DNA from: Nymphaea colorata
Taxonomy: Eukaryota > Streptophyta > Magnoliopsida > Nymphaeales > Nymphaeaceae
NCBI RefSeq assembly: GCF_008831285.2
Contig: NC_045145.1
Span: forward strand, 16,428,802-16,492,801
Direction: 5' to 3'
Length of the DNA stretch: 64,000 bases
Shown here: positions 1-12,266 of the stretch, piece after piece
Numbering within the stretch: the stretch's first letter is position 1
Layout of the letters: each line of letters starts with the position of its first letter
The notes under the pieces: model-generated
Seen by the model: the letters and a program-made list of their open reading frames with translations, nothing else
Databases searched by the model: none
Told to the model about the DNA's origin: nothing
Position numbers and translations under genes: made by a program

Positions 1-2280
1 GGGCAGACAGACTGTTAGAAGTACCCATATAACATTTATTCATATTGAATTTTGTTTCTTTTATGCAAGCTAGGGACCAGTAGAGACACCTAGGATGTTG
101 AATTTTTGACCTTCTTCAGCTTGAAGGTCCCAGGTGGATGGATCCCTTGTTAATTGATTCCATATTAAACTTTATAGATGAAAAGATTTTGCTAGAACAT
201 GGGTTCTAATTAGATCCTTCCTATGCCAAGACACATATATCATTATAAACAATTGCTGAAAACCATTAGCAGTGATTCTTTTCTCTAGGAGGGATGAAGG
301 TCTCTTATGAGGAATTTCCATTTGAAAATTGGTGCATTACTTGCTCTTCATTCCTTGGGATTGGAACAAACCCTTCGTCTGTGTAGGTCTGGATCTAATA
401 TGGAATGTTTTATAGAACCATCTGGATCCAACAGAGAATTGTGTCCCAACTCCCAAATGTCTGGTCCACAACCGTCATTGGCACAGACCCGCATCAACCT
501 AGTTAACCTGAACTCTTCATAATCTGCTATCACTGTGAAAGAAATATGCTATGATCTATGTCGTCAAAAGCGTGCCTAGGCAGCCACCTTTTCGGCTAGG
601 CTATAGCAACTAACCACCTAATTTAAAAGAGGTGTTAAATGATTTTTTCTTCTTCTTCTTATACTCTCTTTTATTATGCCTTCTTCTTCTTCTTCTTTCC
701 CTCTCTGTTTCTTTCTTCTACTGTTTTTGATCTGCCTAGGCCGCTGTGTAATTTCTTGCGTAGCACTTTTGACTATATAGGCCAGGATAGATGCAAGCAC
801 AATCAACAGACAACAGGACTGAAGAAGCTAATAGAAGTGATAACAGCAGGAACAGCTATCTGTGTATCCATGTCAAGTGCTAGCAATGTTCAGGGTTCAC
901 TTGCTTTATCGGAAAACCATTCTCGTCTTACCCACTTTTCTTGTGTTTGCTCTGTTAATAGGAAGACGCCATCAGTATCTGGCATATCTTTCACTTTAAA
1001 CATCACAAATTGATGAAAGGAAGGTTTGACGATGAGCTGCGAACTGGTTCTAAAGTCAGTCATCATAAAAGAACTTTTGGAGGAAACAACTTTGATACTA
1101 TTACCAGGCATATATTCTGATCCTAAGGATTAAAACCTAGAAAAGTTGGTAGTGGAATTTGTGAATTTGTCACCCTGTGGAGAATATAATTAGATAAAAC
1201 TGTTACTCAACACTGTGCCTGTGATTTTACCGAAAGTATAGGTCTTGGTTCTTTAGATCTATTTAGTTTTTAACGTGAAAGAAAACATAAAACTGGTGTG
1301 AGTACTTTGTTATTAAAGTAAATTTTGTAGGTGGAGTTTTGCAGGTAGGACTGGTCATGCACTCACAGTAAAATAAATCACACCTTCCATAAATCTGGTT
1401 TTATGAAACTGGACTCTCTGCTTTGCCAGTCTCCTTTCTGCTTCTTTGATTTCTGAAGTTTTTTTTCTGTTTGCTCATTTTTTCATTTGATCTTTTGCTA
1501 AACACAATACATGACGATCATTTCCGGTTGAACGAGATTGATGTCTAGCACAATCCTTGTGCCTGTGCACTGTTGCTATGACAAGCTGAAAATAAACTAA
1601 GCTTTTAATTACATGTGTATTAATTGAAGTTGAAATTCCCTGAATGTTCTCATGTCTGATGAGAAAATTTGTCTGCTTCACCTAGTTGCATCTCTCAATG
1701 ACGGTAGTGGGTGCCTTTGCAGAATTTGATGGAAACTCGTTGAAATGTTCCCGCGCCTTGAGGAAATACCTTATCATAACCTGCAAGTAGCAGGAAATGC
1801 CCTGGTGAATGCTGTACTGTGTAAGTTTTAGTAGTCATCGAGTGTAGTTTTACTCTTCATAACATCAGTAAGAAGCAAGGCCAAACCAAAACGTGTGGCT
1901 AGGAAGAACCAATCTCCACATGTTTATCTTGCCATCTGTTATGTCATGGCTGCCATTCCGGTAAAAACCAAGGTTGCTTGATGTCAGACTATGCCTTCAT
2001 AACCTCTTTTGCACGATCAACTACAGAGAATCTGTATGCACCAGTATGTAGGACAGGTCAGACATGCTACCGCACAGGATATTCTTCTGCATAAGCTAGG
2101 TGTACTCGCCGGGCCAAATGTAGGAAAGACAGGTAACCTAGAGCCTAAAGGGTTTACAAACTGGAGGCCTGCAAACATGCGGTTGGTGGTGATGGAGATT
2201 TTCAGAACGAACAAACTAGCTAGTCTTGGTCAGTCTCTATGTGGAGGATGTACCACAGCCTTGCATTCTTGGATTCCTGG

Positions 2281-2344
2281 AATTATTGAACTGAGGATCA
2301 GGGAAATCTAAGAGGAAATTATTGAACTGACGATCACGGCAAAT
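2281..2344. repeat. Short tandem duplication (36-bp period)
   Basis: The segment starting AATTATTGAACTGAGGATCA at 2281 recurs as AATTATTGAACTGACGATCA at 2317, with a few differences. Two copies are visible; no function is apparent. Confidence 0.7.
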
Positions 2345-5070
2345 GAATTATTGGACATGCACACTCGTACTGGTACATACTGGTGGTGGTACTATGGAAT
2401 AGGTAAATGGAAATTGTGTCCTTGGATCTCGAGGCCGAATTCCTTATAATCCTTCTGTGATCCTTTTGCGAAAATGTACAGATACGTGTGACTGAGTGAA
2501 GATTTTGTACGTGGTGGCATAAAACCATCCAAGCATGTGGTGTAAAAAGGGCTTACATCCGCTCGTTCTACGTCGTGTCATTGGTCACATTTTCTAATTC
2601 TTGGTTTTTGAAAGAAACCAAGGGTATATAAAGGATTCTTCACATGGAGCGTAAAATTTTATTGCGGAAAACAGATCTACCCTCAATACAAAACTTGAAA
2701 ATGTTTCTTCTTGTCTATGAATCAATGTACTGGTCATTAACTGTTCCAGATAATGACCGGCAGGCGGAGAGCACAGACACCTTTTTAAAGTTTTTCAGCG
2801 CACATAATTTCGGATTTCGTATGGCAAGAGTTTCCACTTCATTATACAACGGCCATTATTCTAAATCACTATTGCTTGTTTCATAGCGGATCTGAGATCC
2901 GCAATGAACTGAGATTCTTAGGATCTAAGATTTCAGAAAGCCCAAACCTCCTTTCTCAATTCAACCTTTAAATTCATGGTTTTTCGCATGTGGCATGGCT
3001 TTTAAATGCATGCTTAAATATTAAACAGAGGACCTTTCAAAACACACCTTTTTATGCAGCTTCAGACCTAAAATCCAAGACTTTCAAACACAACTTAAGA
3101 AATTTACGATGGAAAATTTGATGGCAGTGAAGCACATCAAGTATGTGCGTTTGAGAGGGGGGGAAAGTGAGAGAGAGCAGGCTGAATAGCTGGATAACAA
3201 TTACACGAAGTGTTCCAGCAATAACGTTGTTAATGATGGGTTGGAAATTAAATCATTTTCCTCAAAGAGATCCTGGTCGAATCAGAGGAACTGGAACCAA
3301 TTTCGAATTGAAAAAAGTTCAAGTTTGCATTTAATTACACAACCCAAAATAATACAAGCCAAGAAAGAATTCTATGCGAATTCAAAACATCGTTAAACAA
3401 CAAGGTGTCAATAGTTGGGAAAACATTAAAACGCCAAGTGCTGCACCCTTTCTATCAATTTTGCTTTCCAAGGACTGGAATGTTGTCAGCTGGATTTTTA
3501 TCCACTCCAGTTCTGGCTCTGGCCAAGATCGACTGGTATCGGTGGATTCGATCATATTGTCTCTTTGCAGATGCGGGCACAATTCACAGAATTGGACACA
3601 GCTGATGCAGTCTATTTTTATTTGGTTAAATTAGTCCAAGCTTTTTCTATATTAAAAATAGAAAAACCGATTCACCTCAACTTCGGCTAACTATGCAGTT
3701 TAATTTTGCCTTTCTTCTTAAGACATTTCACCTACAATACCTCTATATAGTGGATGGTGTTTGTTGTTTGTCTCAATTTTTGGAACAGATTTATAAAGAT
3801 CTATAAAACACTAACATAATGTTTTTGTTACCAAACGCCTTTTTATCAAAATCCACCAGTCTCTTTTCTTTTTCTCGTAGTCGGTGGCATGCAAGATGGT
3901 TTTGAACATGTCATTTTCAGAACTCAAAGCCTTTGATCAGCTTCACCCACATAGACAATGTTGATTTTGGGCTTCAAATAAGTGAAGTAAAGTGATCTAG
4001 CACAGCTAGTTGAGTTGGCAGGTTAGTGAAGGTCCGATGGCCAATTTGATTTTCGTCGATACTTCTATAGACTACAAACAATACGGCACTCTAATTAAGG
4101 GATGTGCCACTCCCTGCTTAAAGGGAAGTGAAAGGATTTCGGCTGGCTAGGGTATCCAAAGCCAAACAAGTGAATTAAATTGGAACTGTATCGACCGTGA
4201 AAAGCCACCGCGGTACAGGCGCTGTTTATTATTTTTTAATGAATCGCATGCGTGAAATCAAGTCTCTTGCTGGAGTGACGGAGAGAGAGATTCTGCCGTG
4301 GTGAGCTCGTTCAAGAGAAAGTTTCACATGATCGAGAGCAGAGTTTTATGCTATTGGAGGGATGAGCATAAGCTTTTTCTTAAGATGATGTTGGGAGTCC
4401 CCAGGTCCCAACCACCCACCGATAAAAGGAGGAAGAACATGAAAAATCTGAGGCGATAGAATGACCAAGTTCAAAATTTAATCCGAGGTCTTTGATTTGA
4501 CAATCTTGGCGTTTCCCTCCTACCACTTTCCAGAGAAACTAGAATGAGGAAGTTCAGGCCTCTTATTTGGAGATTAGTTTTTCTGTTGTCGACAAAGAAT
4601 GGAAGAATCTTTCAAACTCCTCATCTTTACACCTTCACGAGGGGACATGGAGTAAAGTTTCTTTGGCTTTAAAGTTGATTCAGAGCAACCACGTGCATCT
4701 CATTCAATAGCAAATCATCAAAGTCTCTTTTATAGTCAACCTAATGAAGAACAGATGAGGTGCTTCTGTAGGGCCTGCGAGCAGAAGACAAACTTTCAAA
4801 ATCTCTTTTCATTCAGGAACTTATGCAGAAGTCAGCCTTCCTGATCAAAGCACTTTTTTTCCTAAAATTACGCAGCCTTACTTTTGTTTGTCCAAAAGAA
4901 AAGTTTGAATTGACCATCGAACAGTAGAGGTGAACATCTCCCCAAATGAGGGCAGTGACAGATCTCTTAGAATTCATAAAAATTTGAAACTCAGATTGCT
5001 GTTCTGTTTGTAAAAAATATGAACAGGCGCCTCCCCAGAAACTTGTAAAGAATATGATCATTACCCCATC

Positions 5071-5120
5071 TTTAAAGTTCATCTGTGCCCTTTAACGTTT
5101 AAAGTTCATCTGTGCTCTTT
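5071..5120. repeat. 27-bp tandem duplication
   Basis: TTTAAAGTTCATCTGTGCCC at 5071 is followed directly by a near copy starting at 5098 (AAAGTTCATCTGTGCTC). Two copies only. Confidence 0.75.
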
Positions 5121-6312
5121 ATCTGTGTCTTGCTAATTTAACATTGATAATTACGCGGGTGAATCCTTGGTAAGTTTAATCTACCGTGTGTGTGTCTGTG
5201 TGTGTGATAGAGAGGCCAGTTTAGCTAATCCAAGTGCAGCAGGATCACATGGCAGAGCGCTGTGACTGTGCCACCGCCCGAGGTGGTTAAAGAGACAATT
5301 TCCTTTTCACAATTTAATAAGCGCCTCCATCACATCTCAGATTGTTCTGTTGCTCTCACCACACTTGACAGAAGACAGAAGACGAGTCATAGGTGGTCCC
5401 TTCACCAGAGTTCAGCATTATGGCATCTGGGTTCCTCTGCAAAATCTGTGTTCCTCTGCCACTCACTGAAACTTCTGAGCTCACAAGATCATTCTTGTCC
5501 CCAGCTTTTGTTGCGAATGCCTAATGGGATTACTGCTTGGTGATTCATGTTGTAACTCATCTTTCTTCCTCTCCAATGCCTCTGAGAAATGAATACACTA
5601 AACAGAGATGGCGATGTAGATGATGAAAGAGGAAGGGGATAATGCACTAATAGTTTCTTGCCAAAGATGAGCCAGCAGTTCAGCAGAGCAGAAGTGGAAG
5701 GAAGAGGATGGGAGGCAAGAGGAAGGCAATGAAGGCATGTGTAGAACAACAATATTAACCGGAATGAACTCTCAATTGAATGGTTGAAAAGAAAATTGGA
5801 AACAGAGAAGTGGGGGACCAAAAGCAATTCTGGCTTGGCGTTCATTTATTTCTGTTCTCTCTTGTTTGACGTATATGTTTGCCTCTCTTCAATTCCCAAT
5901 GAAACCCTTCTAGGCGGTAGCTTCCTGTCACCTTCCTCTGTATTTTGCTATCCTTCTTTAATGAAAAGCCTTCTTCATTTTCGAGAGGGAGAGAGGAGAA
6001 AGGATAAGTCGCCCGCTGTGCAGTGCACCGACAAGCTGGTTTACTAGCCATATACCAAGCGCATTTACTGGCCTCTGTTCATTCAATTGCAGTGACAAGA
6101 TACCAGCTTTATTCGAAAACATCATTTGCTTTCCTTGAAGGCCGAAAATGCCAGGCTAAAGCCATTACTTTTTAAACATCACTTGTTTTTGCAAATTTCA
6201 TGCTCTTATAGTGTGATGTTATCTCGACAATATTTATTGTTTTTATGTTCCTTTTCATGGTTGAATATCCCGATTTTTTCCCAACGAGAAAACCTAAAAA
6301 TTCAAAGTAGTC

Positions 6313-6476
6313 ACAAAAGATGGGTGTATTTTTGTTGGCACCCATATTCTAATTCTCGAGGAAACCTAAATTCTAACGCTCATCTAGTGTAAACTTAATG
6401 GAGAGAAACACATGTAAAGAATTTGAGCGTGTTTTTACACAAAAGGTTGGTGTATTTTTGTTGGTACCCACATTCT
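6313..6476. repeat. Diverged direct duplication (126-bp spacing)
   Basis: A 38-base segment at 6313-6350 recurs at 6439-6476 with only a few substitutions; both contain TGTATTTTTGTTGG followed by an ACCCA-type ending. The sequence between shows weaker similarity, as expected for an old tandem duplication of about 126 bases. Confidence 0.65.
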
Positions 6477-6819
6477 GTATCTACTTTGAGAATTTTCAGG
6501 AAGGGCTTGTAATGGTTAGAGTATTAATGCATCGTTTGAAAACGCAGTCCCTATTGAAATCTTCAAAGTCTACTGTGGAGGAAATGCTAGTTCAAGAATC
6601 TATCCAACTCAGATCCTCCCTTACGGCTCTGTTGAACTTGATCCCGGTTTTCCTTACACTTTGAATTGTTCATACAGGACAACCCTTGCAATTTTGCCAA
6701 AAAGTGTTTCCTGACAAAGTGTCCTTTTTTAATGAATCCCTCCACCTCTCTACAGCTAACATCCCTTTCCATATCTCAGTAATAAAATAAGCAATCATAA
6801 TGAAAGCAGAGTAGGAATA

Positions 6820-6853
6820 ATATATATATATATTATATATATATATATATATA

Positions 6854-6887
<34 letters not shown>
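6820..6887. repeat. Compound (TA)n(GA)n microsatellite
   Basis: An almost pure TA run (6820-6856, one phase slip) passes directly into a GA run (6858-6887). It lies in a non-coding spacer. Confidence 0.95.
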
Positions 6888-6892
<5 letters not shown>

Positions 6893-8017
6893 TTTGTTGG
6901 GAATGTAGCATTCACTAACAGCACGATCTTTTTCTTTTGGTTTTTCTTTAATCTTTTTCCCCTCCCCAACCATGCAAAGTACAGGAAATCACTGCCAAAT
7001 GAATCATACCGTTTAAATTCGGAACACGTTATTCTCGCATACGGATGATCAAAATTTGCTTTTATCAGCTTTCACCGACTTTTTCCCCAATATTTACACC
7101 GATCATGATGAGAGATTCCTAATCCAATGTAAATTGAAATTGGTACTTCTCTATGATGGCCAGCTTTCTACAAAGCCAAAAATGGTACTTTGAAAAAGCT
7201 TCCCATAAATGATATTTCCCTTCTGTGAGCAGCAGAAAACTTCAGCAGTACACCTAAGTACGCACACCAAATATGTGAATAATGTAGAATCTTCAGAGCG
7301 CAATTCCTATAATCAAACTAGAAACAAAGGGAAGTCGGAGAATTCTGCTTCACCTTGAATGATGTATTCAATGCTTTCTCGTCCAACCTGTGCGTGCGTG
7401 CGTGTGTGTTTTAGGACCGAATCTATAAGTGACTTTCAATTTATAAAACTTTTTTCAATCAGATGATCAGTAAAAGTGATCATGCATTTGTAAGGCAACT
7501 AAGTAGACATCATAGCGTTTTATTGCCTAATGGTGGTTTTCTTGTTCCAAGGAAAGTTCTTCTATGTAATGTACTGCAGTTGAAAAACTGCAATATACAT
7601 TTATGTTTCAGCTTTATGAAATGGTGCTTGAAGGGTGCATAATTTTGGCTCTTCCACATGAAGAAACCCATCGTTCAAGACAAGTCATAGAAAGTTGATG
7701 TCTTAATTTTGAGGGAAGAAAACAAGTTGGCACCTGCATATCTTAATATGGATGGAAAAAAAGATTGAGAAGCTTTATCTCAAACTTGTAAAACGAACTG
7801 ACCAAGCCAGATTATGAAAAACAATCATCTGCCCAATTGGCCATTCTCGTTCAGATTTGTTAACCAGTAGCAAATACAACTGTTTTGTACAGCTGATGCA
7901 AACAAATGCATGCAAAATTAGGTTTGAAGTTTAAATTCAATTGTTTGTTCGCTCTTAAATGAAATATTCTGTCCCACTGAAGTTACCTTGATATATATTT
8001 GGTAACTTCAACCGTTG

Positions 8018-8058
8018 AAATAAATAAATAAATAAATAAATATATATATATATATATT
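8018..8058. repeat. Compound (AAAT)n(TA)n microsatellite
   Basis: About six AAAT units run straight into about nine TA units in non-coding sequence. Confidence 0.95.
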
Positions 8059-8835
8059 CAGAAATAAAAACTTGATTTCTTTATAACCTTGACCTCCTAT
8101 GTTGCTGCTAGAAGCGACCGAAGCTCGAAGATATCGAGCCGCCATTAGTTCAGTTCACCTGCCAACCTAATGGTAGTGCGCCGTTGAGAAAAACATAAAT
8201 ATGGGGATGACAAATTCATTCATTGTGCACTATAATGTGAACAATGGTTTCACGATTCAAGTCATTAATGGTTCTGAAACTTAATGCATTGGGGTTTTAA
8301 TTAACAAGTAAAACGGCGTCGGTTGGCAGATAGGTCACTAAATTCAAAGGCTATAGCTGTGCCATAAGGATGCAATTTTTGGCTACATTCCTCTTGATAT
8401 GAACTGGATAGACTGACACGACCAGGCCACCTTTATACATACTATTTTAATATTTTTCAATAGTTATAATATTTTATATGAACTTTAGTAAAAAAAAAAA
8501 AAAAAAAGTGCAACAGAAAAGTTTATAAAATCGAATTTTTAAATTTGAAATTCTTTGTTAACTTCTATACTTTGTTTCTGAAAATTTTGTGAATGAATCA
8601 CTCGACGAACTCGTGTGGCGTCACGTCATAAACTTAATACGTATGACGAATCAACAGTAGCCTTATCTGCACTACCAAATCCCAAGGGGCATCGCATTCC
8701 CTCTCGTTTGATGAATGGGCTGGGAAACATTTTCACGGGAAAGAAACCACCAGCCAAGTAGGGATCATCGGATCGAAGTGCAGAAACTTGGCACTGCTTG
8801 CAGGTAGAAAGAAGTTCTCACATGAAAACTCTCCC

Positions 8836-9110
8836 CCTTTAAAGGTGGCTTCTATTTAGGACGAGGCCGTCTCCTGCTCACCAGATTAAGAAACATAAAA
8901 GAAAAGAATACACAAGAACACAGGGATTTATGTGGTTCCGAAATATCAAAATCTTCCTACATCCACAGATCTACTGAAAAAAAAAAAAAACAAAAGGAAA
9001 GCTCTTAAAAGGTGGATTTTGTTTAGAAGTAGGCCTTCTACTGCTCATATGATGAAGAAGAATAACAGAAGCAAACACACCATAACACAAGAATTTATAA
9101 ATTCAGAAGA
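8836..9110. repeat. Old tandem duplication, LTR-like debris
   Basis: Two diverged copies lie head to tail. Copy 1 is about 8836-8945 and copy 2 about 9001-9110. Both run through CTTWAAAGGTGG, a GGCCKTCTNCTGCTCA block, an A-rich block, and a CACAAGAA..TTTATRWRNTTC block. The wording in copy 1 around 8920-8965 (a GGTTCCG-like word followed by CTACATCCACAG) resembles a motif often seen in LTRs of plant Copia elements. That similarity is from general recall, so the class is only a suggestion. Confidence 0.5.
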
Positions 9111-10725
9111 GATTTGTTGCACATATGTTCTTGTTGTTTTAGTATTATTCATATGGGACGAAGTGTCAAAGAAGCCATTGATTAATCGATCGAAAGAATA
9201 TCACTCAAATCAAATGAGCAAACTGAACGCTCAATTCTCAGAAAACAAAAATTAAGAACATATCAGTAATCCCTTGGGAGGTCCTGCTATCATGCAGACA
9301 TCAAAAGAAAAAGCGTATAAATCGTCTTAGACATGAAAGCAGCATTGATAAGTTCAAGTTCAACATATTGGTGTGAATTAAGGGCGAAAGCCACATTTAA
9401 GTCAAGGGGAGCATTTATCGTGACCTGCTAAGAATTAAACAGAAGGTTATATCCAAAGACATAGACTGTCAGTGTCCTTCTCCATTTGGATCGTTCAAAT
9501 AATAAGAAGTTCCTTAAACAAAATAATTTTTCGATTTTTTTAGATTAATATTCAAACAATATTCAACTCAGATGGAAATTTTAAGTTGTGAATAGCGTTA
9601 AGCTTTTACATACTTTTCACTATATTCCTTTTACAAACTTAACGAAGGTTTCACACGCTAGACCCCTTACACTATGATTGACGACACAAATCCACTTTAA
9701 ATGAAATTGAACGGTTTTTTTTTATTCAAAGGCTGAGTTTTTTTTTTTAATTTACAGTAAAGTCAATCGCCATTATTTACTAAAAGAAAAGCTCAAGTAA
9801 TCCTGCTATATGACTTTTCACTTGTTTTTAAAATTTCTATTATATTTAAATTTTGCTGCATTTTTTTTCATTTATTATGTTCATTAGCAGCTGAGTGCCC
9901 CTTAACTTAATTTTTTTGGCTCGGCTGCTGGAATGTAAACTAATTAGCTGGATTTGATCACGTTCGAGTCATCTTAAAATTGTTGTAATTTTAGATGTAC
10001 TTCTATATATGGGGAGTTCAATGCTGCCATGAGACGGATGTTGTCAGATAATTAAATTTTTTAAAAATTTCGCTGAAAAAAAGTCGTGAAATTGGTATTG
10101 GCTATTGTTTATAATGTTTTATGGAGACTTTAGCGGTAATTCTTAACAATGAATTATCAAATGTTAATCATCCTGTTCTCTTTATCTATTCATTTTGGCC
10201 CGTTGGAAAAGATGCCGCCTCAGTCAGCTAGTCCAGACCGTATCAGTCTCTTATTATTTAAAATAAGAATGATAATAATAAAATAAATACATTTAATATT
10301 TTAAAGTAAGAAGGAAGAAAAAAGACTTTTCGATCATGCTGGTACTGTGGTACAGGCCCTACTTTTTTTCTCTCTCTCTCTTTTCCATTCTTCTTCTTCT
10401 TTCTAACGATTCACGTTTCAATAGAATTCTGATATTCACAATGCTAAAAAGAAAAACTGAGTTCACTTATCCTTAAAGGAAGACTATCTTTACAAATTTT
10501 TATCAGAAAAGGGCTCTCGCCTCTTACAGCGTGTTCTTTCAATAAAGAATCATAAAAAATCAATAAATTCCAGTGTCAATGCCATTAAATTTAGTGGTGA
10601 AAAACGGTATCCAACAAGCGCAGTGAAGTACTGATCCTTCTAGAAAAGCGTTCCCTGACTTTCTTGCACCGCAACAGATTCCATCACCGGAGAGCGACCG
10701 AGATTCTGCACTCACCCCCTTTTAT

Positions 10726-10983
10726 CTACTCCCCACTTCCTCTGTGGCAGTAAAAAAAAAAAACAAAGCCTCTTGAACATTCCGGCGATTCATCGCCGGA
10801 TTCCGGCGGGTTGGAGACCGCAACATTAATTGTATCTTCAGTCCATTTGGAAAACCGTCTGAGATTTTGATCAGTGGCAGACCGCTTTAGCATTGGGGGG
10901 CTACTTCTGCCTCTGACCATGTCATGTGACGGTGGGGGTTTATGGTAAAAAAGAAATAATAGTAATAATATTGTGTTTAACAC
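10726..10983 (-). other. Unrecognised ORF, possible stray exon
   Basis: An 85-codon frame on the minus strand. Its centre is a varied, non-repetitive peptide containing KRSATDQNLRRFSKWTEDTI and PPESGDESPE, which looks more protein-like than the other open frames in this spacer. Both ends decay into low-complexity runs. I could not place it in any family, and no neighbouring exons with compatible splice sites were found. It may be a captured or relic exon, or chance. Confidence 0.2.
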
Positions 10984-11998
10984 GACAACAATAATGACAA
11001 GAATATTAAATGCAAAATCCTTTTATATTTTTCTCATATTCATATCCCTTTTTTTCATGCTAATTTTTCTGTCAAGTCCCAACGCTCTAGCCATAATTCC
11101 AAAACGAACCTCGCTTCTTTTGGAACTTCTCCATAGAGGCCGATCTTAAAAAACTGAAAACAAGCACCGCAGTTTAAATCTCTACCCTCTTATTGCAGAC
11201 AATGTTGTACTGATCGGCGGGTGTGGGTCTGTTTCATCTATTTTTAAATTAGTTTCTGTATTAAAATAAAATTGTTACTAAAAATATCTTATTCGTCTAT
11301 GGGCCAATATGTTGCAGATTGAGTCATTTGACCAATGCGGCGAATGTTTTAAGAAAGACATTTCAACCCCTTATCATGTTGGCTTAATGTCATTCAACTC
11401 AAGATAAGCCTGAATTCGAGTAGATGGATAAGAATGAATTAGTTTTTCAACTCAGAGGTGAAACGAAGAAGTGAATTTTCACTTAACCGTACCTTTAAAA
11501 AGAAGCGAGGGCCAACCCTGTAATTGCAAAAGATTATTTTCAGAGACTTGTAAAAAAAATGAGAGAAAGTCGGGGTTACACATGGTTGAACAATGACCAA
11601 AATACTTTTGTTTACACAGTAAAAAAGAAAACATTTGAAAGGACAAAAAAAAGTTTATGTAAAAAGTTTAAAATGAACATTTTTTATAAAAATTTCAAAA
11701 TTACTTCGATTGGCCTTCTTTTGGTGTATACTCGTGCGTGCACGCAACTAGTTTGCAGAAAAAGTCGACCCTGTATGGGCTCAATTATTTGTCCAAAGAA
11801 GAAAACTCATCATGCAACAACAGAAAAAAATTGACTTTCCTGAAACTCTTTTGTGAAAATTTAATGAAACTCAGGCCCCTTTTCAGAATTATCACCGTAA
11901 GAATGGACGTACCTGAAATGGATTTAATTGAAATCTTCTCTCCTTTTTTTTATTTTATTTTTTTAGCCATTTTACTGAGTCATTTTTAACAAGGCTGA

Positions 11999-12087
11999 TA
12001 TAAAAGTGAAACAATTAAGAAGCAAAAAAAGTAACGAGAGAGAGAGAGAGATGGAGAATCGAGGGATAGGTTTCGCGGTTATATATA
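11999..12087 (+). promoter_or_regulatory. Candidate TATA boxes of the bHLH gene
   Basis: Two TATA-like motifs precede the gene: TATAAAAG at 11999-12006 and TATATATA at 12080-12087. The second, with the pyrimidine-rich leader that follows, would place the cap site near 12110 and give a leader free of upstream start codons. The first would give a longer, GA-rich leader carrying an upstream ORF (12051-12266). Which one is used cannot be told from sequence. Confidence 0.45.
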
Positions 12088-12266
12088 CATATGCTAGTGC
12101 GTTGCACTTCGCTTGCGAGTGTTCCCGTCATTCTCACATCCCTTTTTTTTATTTTCCCTCTTCCATTTTCCCTTTTCTCTTCTCGGCATTCTCCTCTAAT
12201 TCCTCTCTCTTTCCCTTTGGTCTTGCCTGCCATGGATGCCGATGCGATGAAGAACTTGACAGATGA
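12051..12266 (+). other. Upstream ORF overlapping the bHLH start
   Basis: An ATG at 12051 opens a 71-codon frame that stays open through the CT-rich leader and ends with TGA at 12264-12266, overlapping the first 35 bases of the bHLH coding region in another frame. If the upstream TATA box at 11999 is used, this frame would sit in the mRNA and should depress translation of the bHLH. The peptide is low complexity and probably has no function of its own. Confidence 0.4.

Larger units (their letters stand above)
1..11990. other. Gene-poor spacer, repeat debris
   Basis: No open frame here gives a protein I recognise, and no run of exons with good splice sites and coherent phase was found on either strand. 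The contents are AT-rich sequence with microsatellites near 5190, 6820, 7395 and 8020, short direct duplications near 2281, 5071, 6313 and 8836, and a decayed repeat around 560-760 with CCTAGGC-type motifs of a kind common in plant dispersed repeats. The best unexplained open frame is on the minus strand at 10726-10983. The last few hundred bases before 12000 are the presumed upstream region of the bHLH gene. Confidence 0.6.

Noticed and set aside
12091-12231. N-terminal extension of the bHLH protein from an upstream in-frame ATG
   Set aside because: The extra 47 residues are translated pyrimidine-rich leader and do not resemble HECATE N-termini. The ATG at 12232 has a better context and gives the family-like start.
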